A program made the translations under genes and the position numbers. The notes below the pieces were generated by a model. That model saw only the letters and a program-made list of their open reading frames with translations. It searched no databases and was not told the DNA's origin. Of a stretch of 64,000 bases of DNA, positions 7,734 through 15,646 are shown in pieces. Within the stretch, counting starts at the first letter, position 1. Every line of letters starts with the position of its first letter. The stretch is from Amycolatopsis echigonensis (GTDB taxonomy: Bacteria > Actinomycetota > Actinomycetes > Mycobacteriales > Pseudonocardiaceae). The stretch is taken from assembly GCF_014174495.1 (NCBI RefSeq), contig NZ_JACJHR010000011.1, positions 1 through 64,000 on the forward strand. Reading direction: 5' to 3'.

Positions 7734-9211
7734 GGTGCCCCCGTGACGGCGGTAGCGGCGGTGTGCAACAACGAGGTCAGCGGTCCAGCGGCGATACCGA
7801 GGGCCGCACATGCCACCAGCCCGGCCGTCAAGACGACGGCGACCGTGATCGGCAGCGGCCGGGTAGCGGTGGCCGCGCCCGGCCCGTCCGGCGGTGCGCC
7901 CAGCAGCATCCGGCTGGTGTGCCCGATCAGGGCAGCGGCGATCACCAGCACCACGAGCAGCGCGGCAGCGGTCACCCAGCCGAGCCCCGCCGCGAAACCG
8001 GACCGGGCGATGCCCAGTTCACTGGCGAAGATGCTGAACGGCGGCAGCCCGATCAACGCGAGGACCCCGAATCCCAGACACCCGGCCAGCACGGGTTGCC
8101 GCGCGGCCAGCCCGCGGACACCGTCGATACGACTGGTGCCGGTGGTCTGCAGCAGCCGCCCGGCACCGAGGAACAGCACCGCCTTGGCCAGGCCGTGACC
8201 GAGGACGTGCAGCAGGGCAGCGGCCAGTGCCAGTGGGCTGCCGACGGCGGCGCCGAGGGCGACCAGGCCGAGGTGTTCGATGCTGGAGTAGGCCAGCATC
8301 CGCTTGTAGTCCCGCTGCGCCAACAGGAGCGACGCCGCCACCGCGAGGGACGCCAAGGCCATGACGATCAGCACGGCGCGGGTGAACCCGGTGCCCAGCG
8401 CGGCGTCGGCGATGACCTTGACCCGCAGGATCGCGTAAAACGCCACCGACAGCAGCACCCCGGACATCAGCGCCGACACGGGCGCCGGGGCTTGGCTGTG
8501 CGCGTCGGGCAGCCACGCGTGCAGCGGTGTGAGTCCGGCCTTGGTGCCGAACCCGAGGATGAGCAGCACCACGGCGATCCGCGTCACGCCCGGGTCGAGG
8601 CTGTGCGCTGTGTGGGCGAGCGCGGCGAGGTCCAGGCCCGGCGTGCCGGGGGCGTGCTGGGCGGCGAAGTTGAGCAGGAACGTGCCCAGCAGGGCGAGCG
8701 CGATGCCGGTGGAGCAGATCACCACGTACTTCCACGCCGCTTCGATCGCGGTCCGGGTGCGTCGTTGCCCGACGAGGAACGCGGTGACGATGGTGGTGGC
8801 TTCGATCGCGACCCACAGCACGCCGAGGTTCGCGGCCAGCACCGCCAGGGCCATCGCGGCGAGGAACACCTGCACCAGGACGCTGTGCCGGGCGGCGGTG
8901 CGTGCGGTTGCCCGGTCCGCGTCGATTTCGCCGCGCAGGTACGCCGGGGTCGCGGCGGTCGCCAGCAGCGCGACCGAGCCGATCACGATCAGCATGAATG
9001 CCGACAACGCGTCGACCCGGATCAGCCCGGCCAGCGCCGTGCGCGGCCCGGACCCCGACACGGCGGCGGCCGTGATAATCGCGGCAGCCAGCACGAGGGC
9101 GGAGGAGCCGGCGCTGATCCATCGGGTGGCTGGTCGCCACCCGCCCAGCAGGTACACCGCGGCACCGAGGAGTGGCACGACGATCGGGGCGAGGACCAAG
9201 GCGGTGTTCAT
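7730..9211 (-). CDS. hycQ: HyfF/NuoN-like proton-antiporter-type membrane subunit
   Basis: 493 residues with about 14 hydrophobic segments, belonging to the antiporter-like subunits shared by complex I and Mrp. Conserved ion-path features are visible: the glutamate in VAIEATTIVTAFL, lysine in FGTKAGLTPLHAWLPDAHSQ, histidines in that loop and in LLHVLGHGLAKAVLF. ATG at 9211 has a strong GGAGG four bases upstream and gives a length close to M. tuberculosis Rv0086 (hycQ). A second in-frame ATG at 9244 overlaps the previous stop (ATGA) and would add 11 residues. The role is coupling redox chemistry to proton or cation movement across the membrane. Confidence 0.9.
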   Translation of the reverse strand: MNTALVLAPIVVPLLGAAVYLLGGWRPATRWISAGSSALVLAAAIITAAAVSGSGPRTALAGLIRVDALSAFMLIVIGSVALLATAATPAYLRGEIDADRATARTAARHSVLVQVFLAAMALAVLAANLGVLWVAIEATTIVTAFLVGQRRTRTAIEAAWKYVVICSTGIALALLGTFLLNFAAQHAPGTPGLDLAALAHTAHSLDPGVTRIAVVLLILGFGTKAGLTPLHAWLPDAHSQAPAPVSALMSGVLLSVAFYAILRVKVIADAALGTGFTRAVLIVMALASLAVAASLLLAQRDYKRMLAYSSIEHLGLVALGAAVGSPLALAAALLHVLGHGLAKAVLFLGAGRLLQTTGTSRIDGVRGLAARQPVLAGCLGFGVLALIGLPPFSIFASELGIARSGFAAGLGWVTAAALLVVLVIAAALIGHTSRMLLGAPPDGPGAATATRPLPITVAVVLTAGLVACAALGIAAGPLTSLLHTAATAVTGAP

Positions 9212-9240
9212 ACCGCCTCCGGGAGAAAGTACGGCGGCGG

Positions 9241-9906
9241 TCATGAGTCGCGTAGCTCCCGCAGTTCGTCGAGGTCGGCGGTGCCGAAGGTCTCCCACAT
9301 CCGAGACGCCAGGATCTGCAGCACCAGCACCGCCAGCAGCACGTCGAGGGACACCCCGAGCTCCACGACCAGGCCGGCACCGGAGGTGGTGAGGAACCCG
9401 ACCGCGGTGATCCCGTTGTCCATCAACAAGAACCCGACCAGTTGGGACAGGGCGCGGCGGCGGGTGACGAGCACGAAGAACCCGATCAGCACCACCGTCA
9501 TTCCGACCGGGATCGCCTGCGTCGCCGCCGAGGGCGCCAACGCAATCAGCGGCTGCGACACCGCATAGGCCAGCATCGTCAGCACCGCCACCGACAGCAG
9601 GGACGCGGCCACGTTGACCAGCGGCCGGGTTTCCCGCCGCGCCGCACCGGCCTTCACCAGCGCCCGGCGCAGCAGATACGGCAGGACACCGACCCGCAAC
9701 ACCGCGATCCCGGCCGCGACGAACCCCAGTTCGACCGAGCGTTCGTGCACGGCCAGCACCGCCACCAGGGCCGTCAAGGCCAGTCCCTGAACGGCGAACA
9801 CCCGGATGATGACCGCGAGTTCGCGGCGCCACACGATGAGCACCGCGGTCAGCAGCAGCGCACCACACGCCAGATCCAGCGCTTGCACATACGCGGTGTC
9901 ACTCAC
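9241..9906 (-). CDS. hycP: HyfE/NuoK-like membrane subunit
   Basis: 221 residues, GTG start at 9906 (GTG AGT GAC). Six or so hydrophobic helices are visible, including RRELAVIIRVFAVQGLALTA and GFVAAGIAVLRVGVLPYLLR, then a conserved QLVGFLLMDNGITAVGFL near 155 that corresponds to the NuoK-like part of HyfE, and a charged C-terminus (DLDELRELRDS). Length matches Rv0085 (hycP). An IS110 element has inserted exactly at this start codon: the TCACGA core (TCGTGA on the coding strand) includes the GTG. The current upstream sequence, including GAGGA 9 bases ahead, therefore comes from the insertion element. The coding region is intact, but transcription from the arsR promoter must now cross the element. 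Confidence 0.9.
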   Translation of the reverse strand: MSDTAYVQALDLACGALLLTAVLIVWRRELAVIIRVFAVQGLALTALVAVLAVHERSVELGFVAAGIAVLRVGVLPYLLRRALVKAGAARRETRPLVNVAASLLSVAVLTMLAYAVSQPLIALAPSAATQAIPVGMTVVLIGFFVLVTRRRALSQLVGFLLMDNGITAVGFLTTSGAGLVVELGVSLDVLLAVLVLQILASRMWETFGTADLDELRELRDS

Positions 9907-9908
9907 GA

Positions 9909-10160
9909 AGCCAGTCCTCAGCGGACATTCGACGAAGTCCTTTCATGTCAGTGCTCCATGACCCGTGGCCGGGTCGCTCGGTAGGGGTGAGAATGTGTGG
10001 GTCGTCCGGCGACGTCGTGTGGCCTTGATGCCGGGTGCTCGAATGTCAGTGGGACGCGGGAGCCTGCGGTACCCGGTAGTGCTGCCATGAGCGCGTGATT
10101 CAGACTCGTTGTCGACAGGCTCCTCCGGACGGCGCGACTGCGTCGGAAGGAGCCGAGGCG
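9909..10160 (+). ncRNA. Candidate bridge-RNA region in IS110 left end
   Basis: About 250 bases of non-coding DNA between the inferred left end and the transposase start. In IS110-group elements such as IS621 this position encodes the structured bridge RNA, whose two internal loops pair with target and donor DNA. Local hairpins are visible, for example GTCGTCCGGCGAC near 10002 and a possible pairing of the GGAGCCTGC and GACAGGCTCC segments near 10060 and 10120. I have not folded it, and loop matches to the TCACGA core were not established. Confidence 0.45.
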
Positions 10161-11405
10161 ATGGACGTGGTGATCCAGCGATGCGCGGGGATCGACATCG
10201 GCAAAAAGACGATGGCGGTCACGATCCGGACGCCCGGGCAGGGCAAGCGCCGCAGGACCGAGACGCGCACGTTCGCGACGATGACCGATCAGGTGCTCGC
10301 GCTGCGCGACTGGCTGCTCGGCGAAGGTGTCGAGGTCGCGGGGATGGAAGCGACCGGGGACTACTGGAAACCGGTGTTCTACCTGCTCGAAGACGCGCTG
10401 GAGTGCTGCCTGCTCAATGCCGGGCACCTCAAGGCCGTCCCGGGACGCAAGACCGACGTCAAAGACTCGGAGTGGATCGCCCAGCTGGTCGAGCACGGGC
10501 TGGTCCGCCCGTCGTTCGTCCCGCCGCCCCCGATCCGGGAACTGCGCGACCTGACCCGCTACCGCAAGACCGTCATCGAGGAACGCACCCGCGAAGTGCA
10601 GCGGCTGGAGAAGATCCTCGAAGACGCCGGCATCAAACTCAGCTCGGTCGCCTCCAGCACCGTCAGCGTCTCCGGCCGGGCCATGCTCGCCGCCTTGATC
10701 GACGGGGAGCGGGACCCCGCGGCGCTGGCGAACCTGGCCAAGGGACGCATGCGCCGCAAAACCCCGATCCTGCAGCAGGCGTTGCGCGGACGCTTCGACG
10801 CCCACCACGCCGTCCTCGTGCGGGAAATGCTCGCCCGCATCGACGCCGCCGACGCCACCGTCGCCCGGCTTTGCCACGAGATCGCCGAACGGCTGCGACC
10901 CTTTCAAGAGCAACTCGACCTGCTGATGTCCATCCCCGGCATCGCCCGCCGCAACGCCGAGGTGCTCATCGCCGAAACCGGCGGCGACATGACCGCGTTC
11001 GGTTCCCCCCACCGGCTCGCGGCCTGGGCCGGCCTCGCACCCGGCAACAACGAGTCCGCCGGCAAACACCGGCCCGGACACACCCGCAAGGGCAACAAAT
11101 GGCTCGGCTCCGCACTCGTGGAATCCGCGCACGCCGCCGCCCGCACCAAAAACACCTACCTCGCCGCGCAGTACTGGCGCCTCTCCGGCCGCCGCGGCAA
11201 GAACCGCGCCGCCGTCGCCGTCGCCCACTCCATCCTCGTCATCGCCTACCACCTCCTCGACCGCCACCAGCCCTACCGCGACCTCGGCGGCGACTACTTC
11301 ACCAGCCGACTGCCCGACCACGCCCACGTCCGCCGACTCGTCGCGCAACTCGAACGACTCGGCCAGCACGTCACCCTCACCCCCAACAACCCGGAGGCGG
11401 CTTGA
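10161..11405 (+). CDS. IS110-family transposase (DEDD recombinase)
   Basis: 414 residues from ATG at 10161, preceded by GGAAGGAGCCGAGGCG. The N-terminal RuvC-like DEDD domain shows GIDIGKKTMAV (first Asp near residue 13), MEATGDYWKPV (Glu) and GRKTDVKDSEWIAQLVEHGL (the two Asp). A coiled middle segment follows, then the C-terminal Transposase_20 domain with LLMSIPGIARRNAEVLIAET, AAWAGLAPGNNESAGKHR and the catalytic-serine region near the end. All parts are present, so the enzyme is probably active. It reads against the complex operon it interrupts. The annotated frame is open further upstream, but that would run into the non-coding left end. Confidence 0.93.
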   Translation: MDVVIQRCAGIDIGKKTMAVTIRTPGQGKRRRTETRTFATMTDQVLALRDWLLGEGVEVAGMEATGDYWKPVFYLLEDALECCLLNAGHLKAVPGRKTDVKDSEWIAQLVEHGLVRPSFVPPPPIRELRDLTRYRKTVIEERTREVQRLEKILEDAGIKLSSVASSTVSVSGRAMLAALIDGERDPAALANLAKGRMRRKTPILQQALRGRFDAHHAVLVREMLARIDAADATVARLCHEIAERLRPFQEQLDLLMSIPGIARRNAEVLIAETGGDMTAFGSPHRLAAWAGLAPGNNESAGKHRPGHTRKGNKWLGSALVESAHAAARTKNTYLAAQYWRLSGRRGKNRAAVAVAHSILVIAYHLLDRHQPYRDLGGDYFTSRLPDHAHVRRLVAQLERLGQHVTLTPNNPEAA

Positions 11406-11429
11406 CAGACCAACTCGCCTATTCACGAT

Positions 11430-12377
11430 TCAGGCCAGGAAGAACGACGCGGCGACCGCGAGCAGGGCGAGCAGGAACGACCCCGCGAGGAGTTCGGGAA
11501 CCCGGAACAGGCGCAGCTTCGCCAGGAACACCTCACCGGCGGCCAGTACCGTGCCCAGGACCGCGACCTTCACCACCCACACCAGCACCCCGGCGAGGAT
11601 CGCGAGCGGGGCGGCGGTGGTGGCGATGCCCCAGGGCAGGAACAGGTTCGCCAGCAACCCGAGAAACACCGTCAGCCGCATCGCCGAGGCGAGCTCGACC
11701 AGCGCGAGGTCCGGACCCGCGTATTCGAGGATCATGGCCTCGTGCACCATGGTCAGTTCCAGGTGCGTGGAGGGGTTGTCCACCGGCAGCCGCCCGGTCT
11801 CGGCGACGATCACCACGATCAGCGCGACCGCGGCGAGCAGGCTGGCCGGGGAGATCACCCGCGCCGGGTCGTGCAGGGTCGAGGTGACGATCGAGGCCAG
11901 GTTGGTCGACCCGACCCGCACCGACAGCGCGAAGATCGCCACCAGCAACGTGGGCTCGACCAGCGCGATGATCGTCATCTCGCGGCTGGCGCCCATCCCG
12001 CCGAACGCGGTCCCGGTGTCCAGCCCGGCCAGTGCCAGCGCGACCGTGCCCAGCGCGAGCAGCGCGACCACCGCGAACAGGTCCGCCACCGCGGCCACGG
12101 CGGAGTCGGTGGTCGCGAACGGCGCCACCACCGCGACCACCAGTGTCGTGGCGACCAGCACCAGCGGCGCGAACCGGAAAATCTCACTCGTGCCGCGCGG
12201 GGCGATTCGCTCCTTGCCGAAGAGCTTGCGCAGGTCCCGCCACGGCTGTCCGATCCCTGCGCCGGCGCGGCCTTCCAGCTTGGCCCGGACCTGTCGCATT
12301 ACCCCGGCCAGCACCGGGGACGCGGCCACCACGACGACTGGCTGCAGCACCCCGCCGACGATCCCGAGCGCGCTCAC
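11430..12377 (-). CDS. hycD: HycD/NuoH-like membrane subunit
   Basis: 315 residues, GTG start at 12377 overlapping the stop of the HyfB-like gene (GTGA). This is the NuoH-type subunit that links the peripheral arm to the membrane arm in complex I and group 4 hydrogenases. Visible family sequence includes GAGIGQPWRDLRKLFGKERI near residue 40, then VAETGRLPVDNPSTHLELTM near 195, which contains the charged loop contacting the NuoB/NuoD pair. About eight hydrophobic helices follow the family layout. Length matches Rv0084 (316 aa from memory). The stop is one base from the IS110 core, so the C-terminus is complete. Confidence 0.93.
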   Translation of the reverse strand: MSALGIVGGVLQPVVVVAASPVLAGVMRQVRAKLEGRAGAGIGQPWRDLRKLFGKERIAPRGTSEIFRFAPLVLVATTLVVAVVAPFATTDSAVAAVADLFAVVALLALGTVALALAGLDTGTAFGGMGASREMTIIALVEPTLLVAIFALSVRVGSTNLASIVTSTLHDPARVISPASLLAAVALIVVIVAETGRLPVDNPSTHLELTMVHEAMILEYAGPDLALVELASAMRLTVFLGLLANLFLPWGIATTAAPLAILAGVLVWVVKVAVLGTVLAAGEVFLAKLRLFRVPELLAGSFLLALLAVAASFFLA

Positions 12378-14392
12378 CGGGTCACCGCCAGCAGGACCAG
12401 GACGGCGCACACGGTGTAGAAGCCGTAGCCGAGGTACCGGTGCACGCTCCCGGTCGCCAGCCTGCGTCCCACCCGGCCCCACGCGGACACCGCGGTCAGC
12501 ACAGGCTGGTAGAGGCGGCGTTCGATCCGGTCGGGTACGCGGCGCCGGTACTCCACGGCTTGCACGAGGTAGGCGGATTCGCGGTGGTGCGTGACGTCGA
12601 CGTCGGTTTCGGGCTGCACGACGTCGTCGAACACCCGCTGCAGTGGCTCGGCGAACGAGGTCGCGGTGTATTCCATCCGCGCCGACATCGGCCCGGCGCC
12701 GCAGTCCCACAACCGGGCGGCCCGCCGTGCCCGCCGGGTTGCGACCAGCCGCACCGCCCCGGCCGCCACGAGCACGGCGGCCAGCAGCGCGAGCGTGAGC
12801 ATCAGCGGTGAGAGGGCACCGGTGATCCCGGCCAGCCGCATCGTGACCGCTCCGGTCACCGCCGGCCCCGCCGAGGGCAGCGCCGTGCTGGCAGCCGTGG
12901 CGATACTGGGCAGCACGAGGGCGGGCGCGACCGCCAGGACCGCGCTGACCGCGGCGGCCACTCCCATCCCGGCCAGCATCGTCGGTGGGCTCTCGTGCGC
13001 GTTCTCCGCGGCGGTACTGCGGGGCCGGGCCAGGAACCCGACGCCGAACGCCTTCACGAACGTCGCCACCGCCAGCCCGGCGGTCAAGGCGACCGCCGCG
13101 ACCGCCAGCGGCATCGCGATCGCCGTCGCGACGCCCGATGTGGGCAGGCCGTGGATCAGGGCTTGCAGCAGCAGCCACTCCGACACGAACGCCGTCCCTG
13201 GCGGCAACGCCGACGCCGCCAGCGCGCCCCACCCGAACGCCGCCGTCGTCACCGGCATCGTGGCGCGCAGGCCACCGAGCGCGTCGAGGTCGCGGCTGCC
13301 GGTCGCGTGCAGCACCGACCCGGCCGCGAGGAACAGCAGGGTCTTGAACGCCGCGTGCCCGATCACGTGCAGCAACGCCGCGCTCAACGCCAGCGCCGCC
13401 AGCACGTGGTCACCGGACGCGGCGAACAAGCCGGACGCGCCGACACCGACCAGGACCAGTCCCATGTTCTCCGTCGTGGAGTACCCGAGCAGCCGCTTCA
13501 GATCGGTCCCCATCGCGGCCTGCAGAATCCCGTACACCGCCGAGACCGCGCCGAGCGTGAGCACCAGCAGCCACCACCACCGCGGGCCGCCGCCGAGCAG
13601 GTCGGACCCGATCCGCACGATCCCGTACACCCCGAGGTTCACCATCGCCGCCGACATCAACGCCGACACATGACTCGGCGCCTCCGGATGAGCGCGGGGA
13701 AGCCACGCGTGCAGCGGCACGATCCCGGCCTTCGACGCGAAACCCGCGAACATCAGCACGAAAACCAGCCCCGCGGTCGCGGGCGGCAGGTGCGAGGCGG
13801 CCTCGCGCAGCGCCGGGAACGAGTCGCCGGTGGCGTGCCCGGCCAGCACCAGAAGCCCGATCAGGATGGTCACAAACCCGAGGTGGGTCATCACCGCGTA
13901 CCAGCGGCCCGCCCGCGCCACCTCCGGGCGGCGACGGTGCTCGGCGAGCACCAGCAGCAGCGAGGTGGCCGCCATCAGTTCCCAGCACACCAGCAGCGTG
14001 CCCGCGCTGGAGGCGACCGGCACCAGCAGCATCGCCGCCACGAACACCGGGAACACGGCCTGGAACAGCCGGGAATCGAGGCCGTGCCGGGTGTAGGAGA
14101 TGCCGTACATCCCGGCGGCGACCGCGACGCCACCGGTGACCGCCATGAACAGGCCGCCCAGCCCGTCCATCGTGAACGAGACACCGGACAGGGGCAGCAC
14201 CCCCGGCAGGGCAAGGGAAAACGCCTGACCGGCCATCGCGGCGGCACCCGCCGTCACACCGGCGGCCCCGGCCAACGCCGTACCGACACCCACCACCGCC
14301 GAGCGCACCCGCTGCGGCACGACCAACGCCGCAACGGTGCCGAGCACCCCTACCACCATGGCCGCACCGAAGCCGACAGCAGCGACGTTCAT
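12374..14392 (-). CDS. hyfB: HyfB/NuoL-like proton-antiporter-type membrane subunit
   Basis: 672 residues from ATG at 14392, overlapping the NuoB-like stop by four bases (ATGA). Antiporter-family core is evident: CWELMAATSLLLVLAEHRRR, FASKAGIVPLHAWLPRAHPE, VSALMSAAMVNLGVYGIVRI, GTDLKRLLGYSTTENMGLVL and LLHVIGHAAFKTLLFLAAGS. These carry the conserved Glu, Lys and His residues of the ion channel. A long C-terminal extension (RLWDCGAGPMSARMEYTATS, near residue 560) is typical of HyfB proteins. It corresponds to Rv0083. Two antiporter-like subunits (this and the HyfF-like one) imply at least two ion-translocating channels in the complex. Confidence 0.93.
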   Translation of the reverse strand: MNVAAVGFGAAMVVGVLGTVAALVVPQRVRSAVVGVGTALAGAAGVTAGAAAMAGQAFSLALPGVLPLSGVSFTMDGLGGLFMAVTGGVAVAAGMYGISYTRHGLDSRLFQAVFPVFVAAMLLVPVASSAGTLLVCWELMAATSLLLVLAEHRRRPEVARAGRWYAVMTHLGFVTILIGLLVLAGHATGDSFPALREAASHLPPATAGLVFVLMFAGFASKAGIVPLHAWLPRAHPEAPSHVSALMSAAMVNLGVYGIVRIGSDLLGGGPRWWWLLVLTLGAVSAVYGILQAAMGTDLKRLLGYSTTENMGLVLVGVGASGLFAASGDHVLAALALSAALLHVIGHAAFKTLLFLAAGSVLHATGSRDLDALGGLRATMPVTTAAFGWGALAASALPPGTAFVSEWLLLQALIHGLPTSGVATAIAMPLAVAAVALTAGLAVATFVKAFGVGFLARPRSTAAENAHESPPTMLAGMGVAAAVSAVLAVAPALVLPSIATAASTALPSAGPAVTGAVTMRLAGITGALSPLMLTLALLAAVLVAAGAVRLVATRRARRAARLWDCGAGPMSARMEYTATSFAEPLQRVFDDVVQPETDVDVTHHRESAYLVQAVEYRRRVPDRIERRLYQPVLTAVSAWGRVGRRLATGSVHRYLGYGFYTVCAVLVLLAVTR

Positions 14393-14874
14393 CGACCGGT
14401 CAGCTTCCGCAATCCCTCGACAATCGCCTCCGGCCGCGGCGGGCATCCCGCGATCTCCAGATCCACCGGCACCACGTCCGACACCGCACCGGCCAGCCCG
14501 TAAGCCCCAGCGAACGCGCCGCAGTTCCGGGCGCAATCCCCGACCGCGACCGCGAGCCGGGGCGCGGGGGTCGCCTCGTAGGTGCGCCGCAACGGTGCCG
14601 CCATGTTCCGCGTCACCGGCCCCGTCACCAGCAACGCATCCGCGTGGCGCGGCGAGGCGACCAGGCGCGCGCCATAGCGTTCGGCGTCGTAGACCGGCCC
14701 GAACGCCGACCCGATCTCCACCTCGCACCCGTTGCACGAGCCGGCGTCCACGTGCCGCACCTGCACCGAACCGCCCAGTGCAGCGGCGGCCGCGGGCATG
14801 TCACCGCTCGGTCGAGGTGGCGCGGGCTCGGCCACCCGGCCGGTCCGGCGGATCTTGCGCCACAAGCTCAGCAC
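14389..14874 (-). CDS. NuoB-like iron-sulfur subunit of hydrogenase-related complex
   Basis: 161 residues. GTG at 14874 is chosen because CAGGAG lies six bases upstream and the resulting length matches Rv0082; an ATG 26 codons later would cut off the conserved amphipathic start (VLSLWRKIRRTGR). The four cysteines for the N2-type [4Fe-4S] cluster are all present: SCNGCE near residue 45, GDCARNC near 113 and AGCPPRPE near 143. The electron-transfer part of the complex is therefore intact even though the partner large subunit has no Ni-Fe site. It would sit between that subunit and the NuoH-like subunit. Confidence 0.92.
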   Translation of the reverse strand: MLSLWRKIRRTGRVAEPAPPRPSGDMPAAAAALGGSVQVRHVDAGSCNGCEVEIGSAFGPVYDAERYGARLVASPRHADALLVTGPVTRNMAAPLRRTYEATPAPRLAVAVGDCARNCGAFAGAYGLAGAVSDVVPVDLEIAGCPPRPEAIVEGLRKLTGR

Positions 14875-14980
14875 ACGCTGCTCCTGACTGTCGTTCTCAA
14901 GAAGGGTGCGGTCCAGTCCGCCTGGGCGACTGAGCAGAGGACCAGGCGCAGTGGACCGCGGCTCATGCGCTCCGCGAGTC

Positions 14981-15337
14981 CTACGTCGGCGGAGGCGGCC
15001 CTGCCGACCCGGCCGGAGCGCGCAGGTCGTCGAGCAGCTCGATCTGCCCGGTGAGCACACCGGTCAGGATCTGCCGCGCGACCCGCAGCAGCTCCGCGAC
15101 GTGCGGGCTGGTCAGCGAGTAGTAGACAGTGGAGCCTTCCTTGCGGGTCACGACCAGCCCGGCGCGGCGCAGCACGGCCAGCTGCTGGGACAGGTTCGCC
15201 GCTTCGATCCCCACCTCGGGCAGCATTTCCGCCACGGCATGTTCGCGTTCGCTCAGCAGCTCCAGCACCCGGATCCGCGCGGGGTGGCCCAGGGTCTTGA
15301 AGAACTCGGCCTTCGCTTGGTAGAGGGGTCTGCTCAC
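14981..15337 (-). CDS. ArsR-family repressor heading the complex operon (Rv0081-like)
   Basis: 118 residues, ATG at 15337 with AGGAGGAGCGTCCG upstream. A compact winged-helix protein: KAEFFKTLGHPARIRVLELL is the ArsR/SmtB start, IEAANLSQQLAVLRRAGLVV the recognition helix, and GSTVYYSLTSPHVAELLRVA the wing and dimer helix. There is no ELCVCDL-type metal-binding motif, so it is unlikely to be a classical metal sensor. Sequence and position match M. tuberculosis Rv0081, a hypoxia-linked regulator that controls its own operon, as I recall. The gap to the NuoB-like gene is about 100 bases. Its likely operator is the palindrome at 15383. Confidence 0.93.
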   Translation of the reverse strand: MSRPLYQAKAEFFKTLGHPARIRVLELLSEREHAVAEMLPEVGIEAANLSQQLAVLRRAGLVVTRKEGSTVYYSLTSPHVAELLRVARQILTGVLTGQIELLDDLRAPAGSAGPPPPT

Positions 15338-15646
15338 GGACGCTCCTCCTCACGCACGCGCCACCACGGCATCATGTTCAACACTTGCTAACCTTAGCAA
15401 GTCTGAAATCCTATTGTGCACTGAGTGGACCGCATCGAGAGGCACGAGATGCGCCAACCGACCGTCGCCGACGTCGTGACCAGGGCCGTCGTGTTGCGGG
15501 GCATGACGTTGGTGTCGGTGCCTCCCGTCGTTGTCGGGGCTGCTTTCCACCCGGTCCAGTCGTCTCACCGGACCCGGCTGCCCCCAGCTCCTACCGCTCC
15601 GCTGCGACGGACCGGCGGCGCGGGCCTCACACCCGCACACGGATCA
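15338..15646. other. Regulatory and anonymous DNA between regulator and intron remnant
   Basis: About 310 bases. The left part holds the regulator's promoter and palindrome. The rest has no supportable gene; a short plus-strand frame from about 15450 (MRQPTVADVVTRAVV) looks like the first residues of a CBS-domain protein but is not followed by one. Confidence 0.4.
15383..15402. promoter_or_regulatory. Perfect 20-bp palindrome, probable ArsR-type operator
   Basis: ACTTGCTAA, CC, TTAGCAAGT: two exact nine-base arms around two bases, 46 bases upstream of the regulator start. It is the only long perfect palindrome in this intergenic region and sits in an AT-richer patch, as expected for an autoregulatory operator overlapping the promoter. 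Confidence 0.7.

Larger units (their letters stand above)
9903..11428 (+). mobile_element. IS110-family insertion element at hycP start codon
   Basis: The hexamer TCACGA occurs at 9903-9908 (inside the hycP start) and at 11423-11428 (two bases before the hycD stop). Joining the flanks through one copy gives, on the coding strand, TGA-ATC-GTG: hycD stop, three bases, hycP start. That is the tight junction expected in this operon, so these are very probably the element ends with a shared core. The inferred element is 1,520 bp, normal for IS110, with a 250-nt non-coding left end and only about 20 nt after the transposase. IS110 elements lack terminal inverted repeats, and none are seen. The ends are deduced from the operon junction and not from a second copy. 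Confidence 0.8.

Noticed and set aside
6204..15060. Functional [NiFe] hydrogenase
   Set aside because: Both CxxC ligand pairs are absent from the large subunit and no maturation genes are seen, so I call it a hydrogenase-related complex only.
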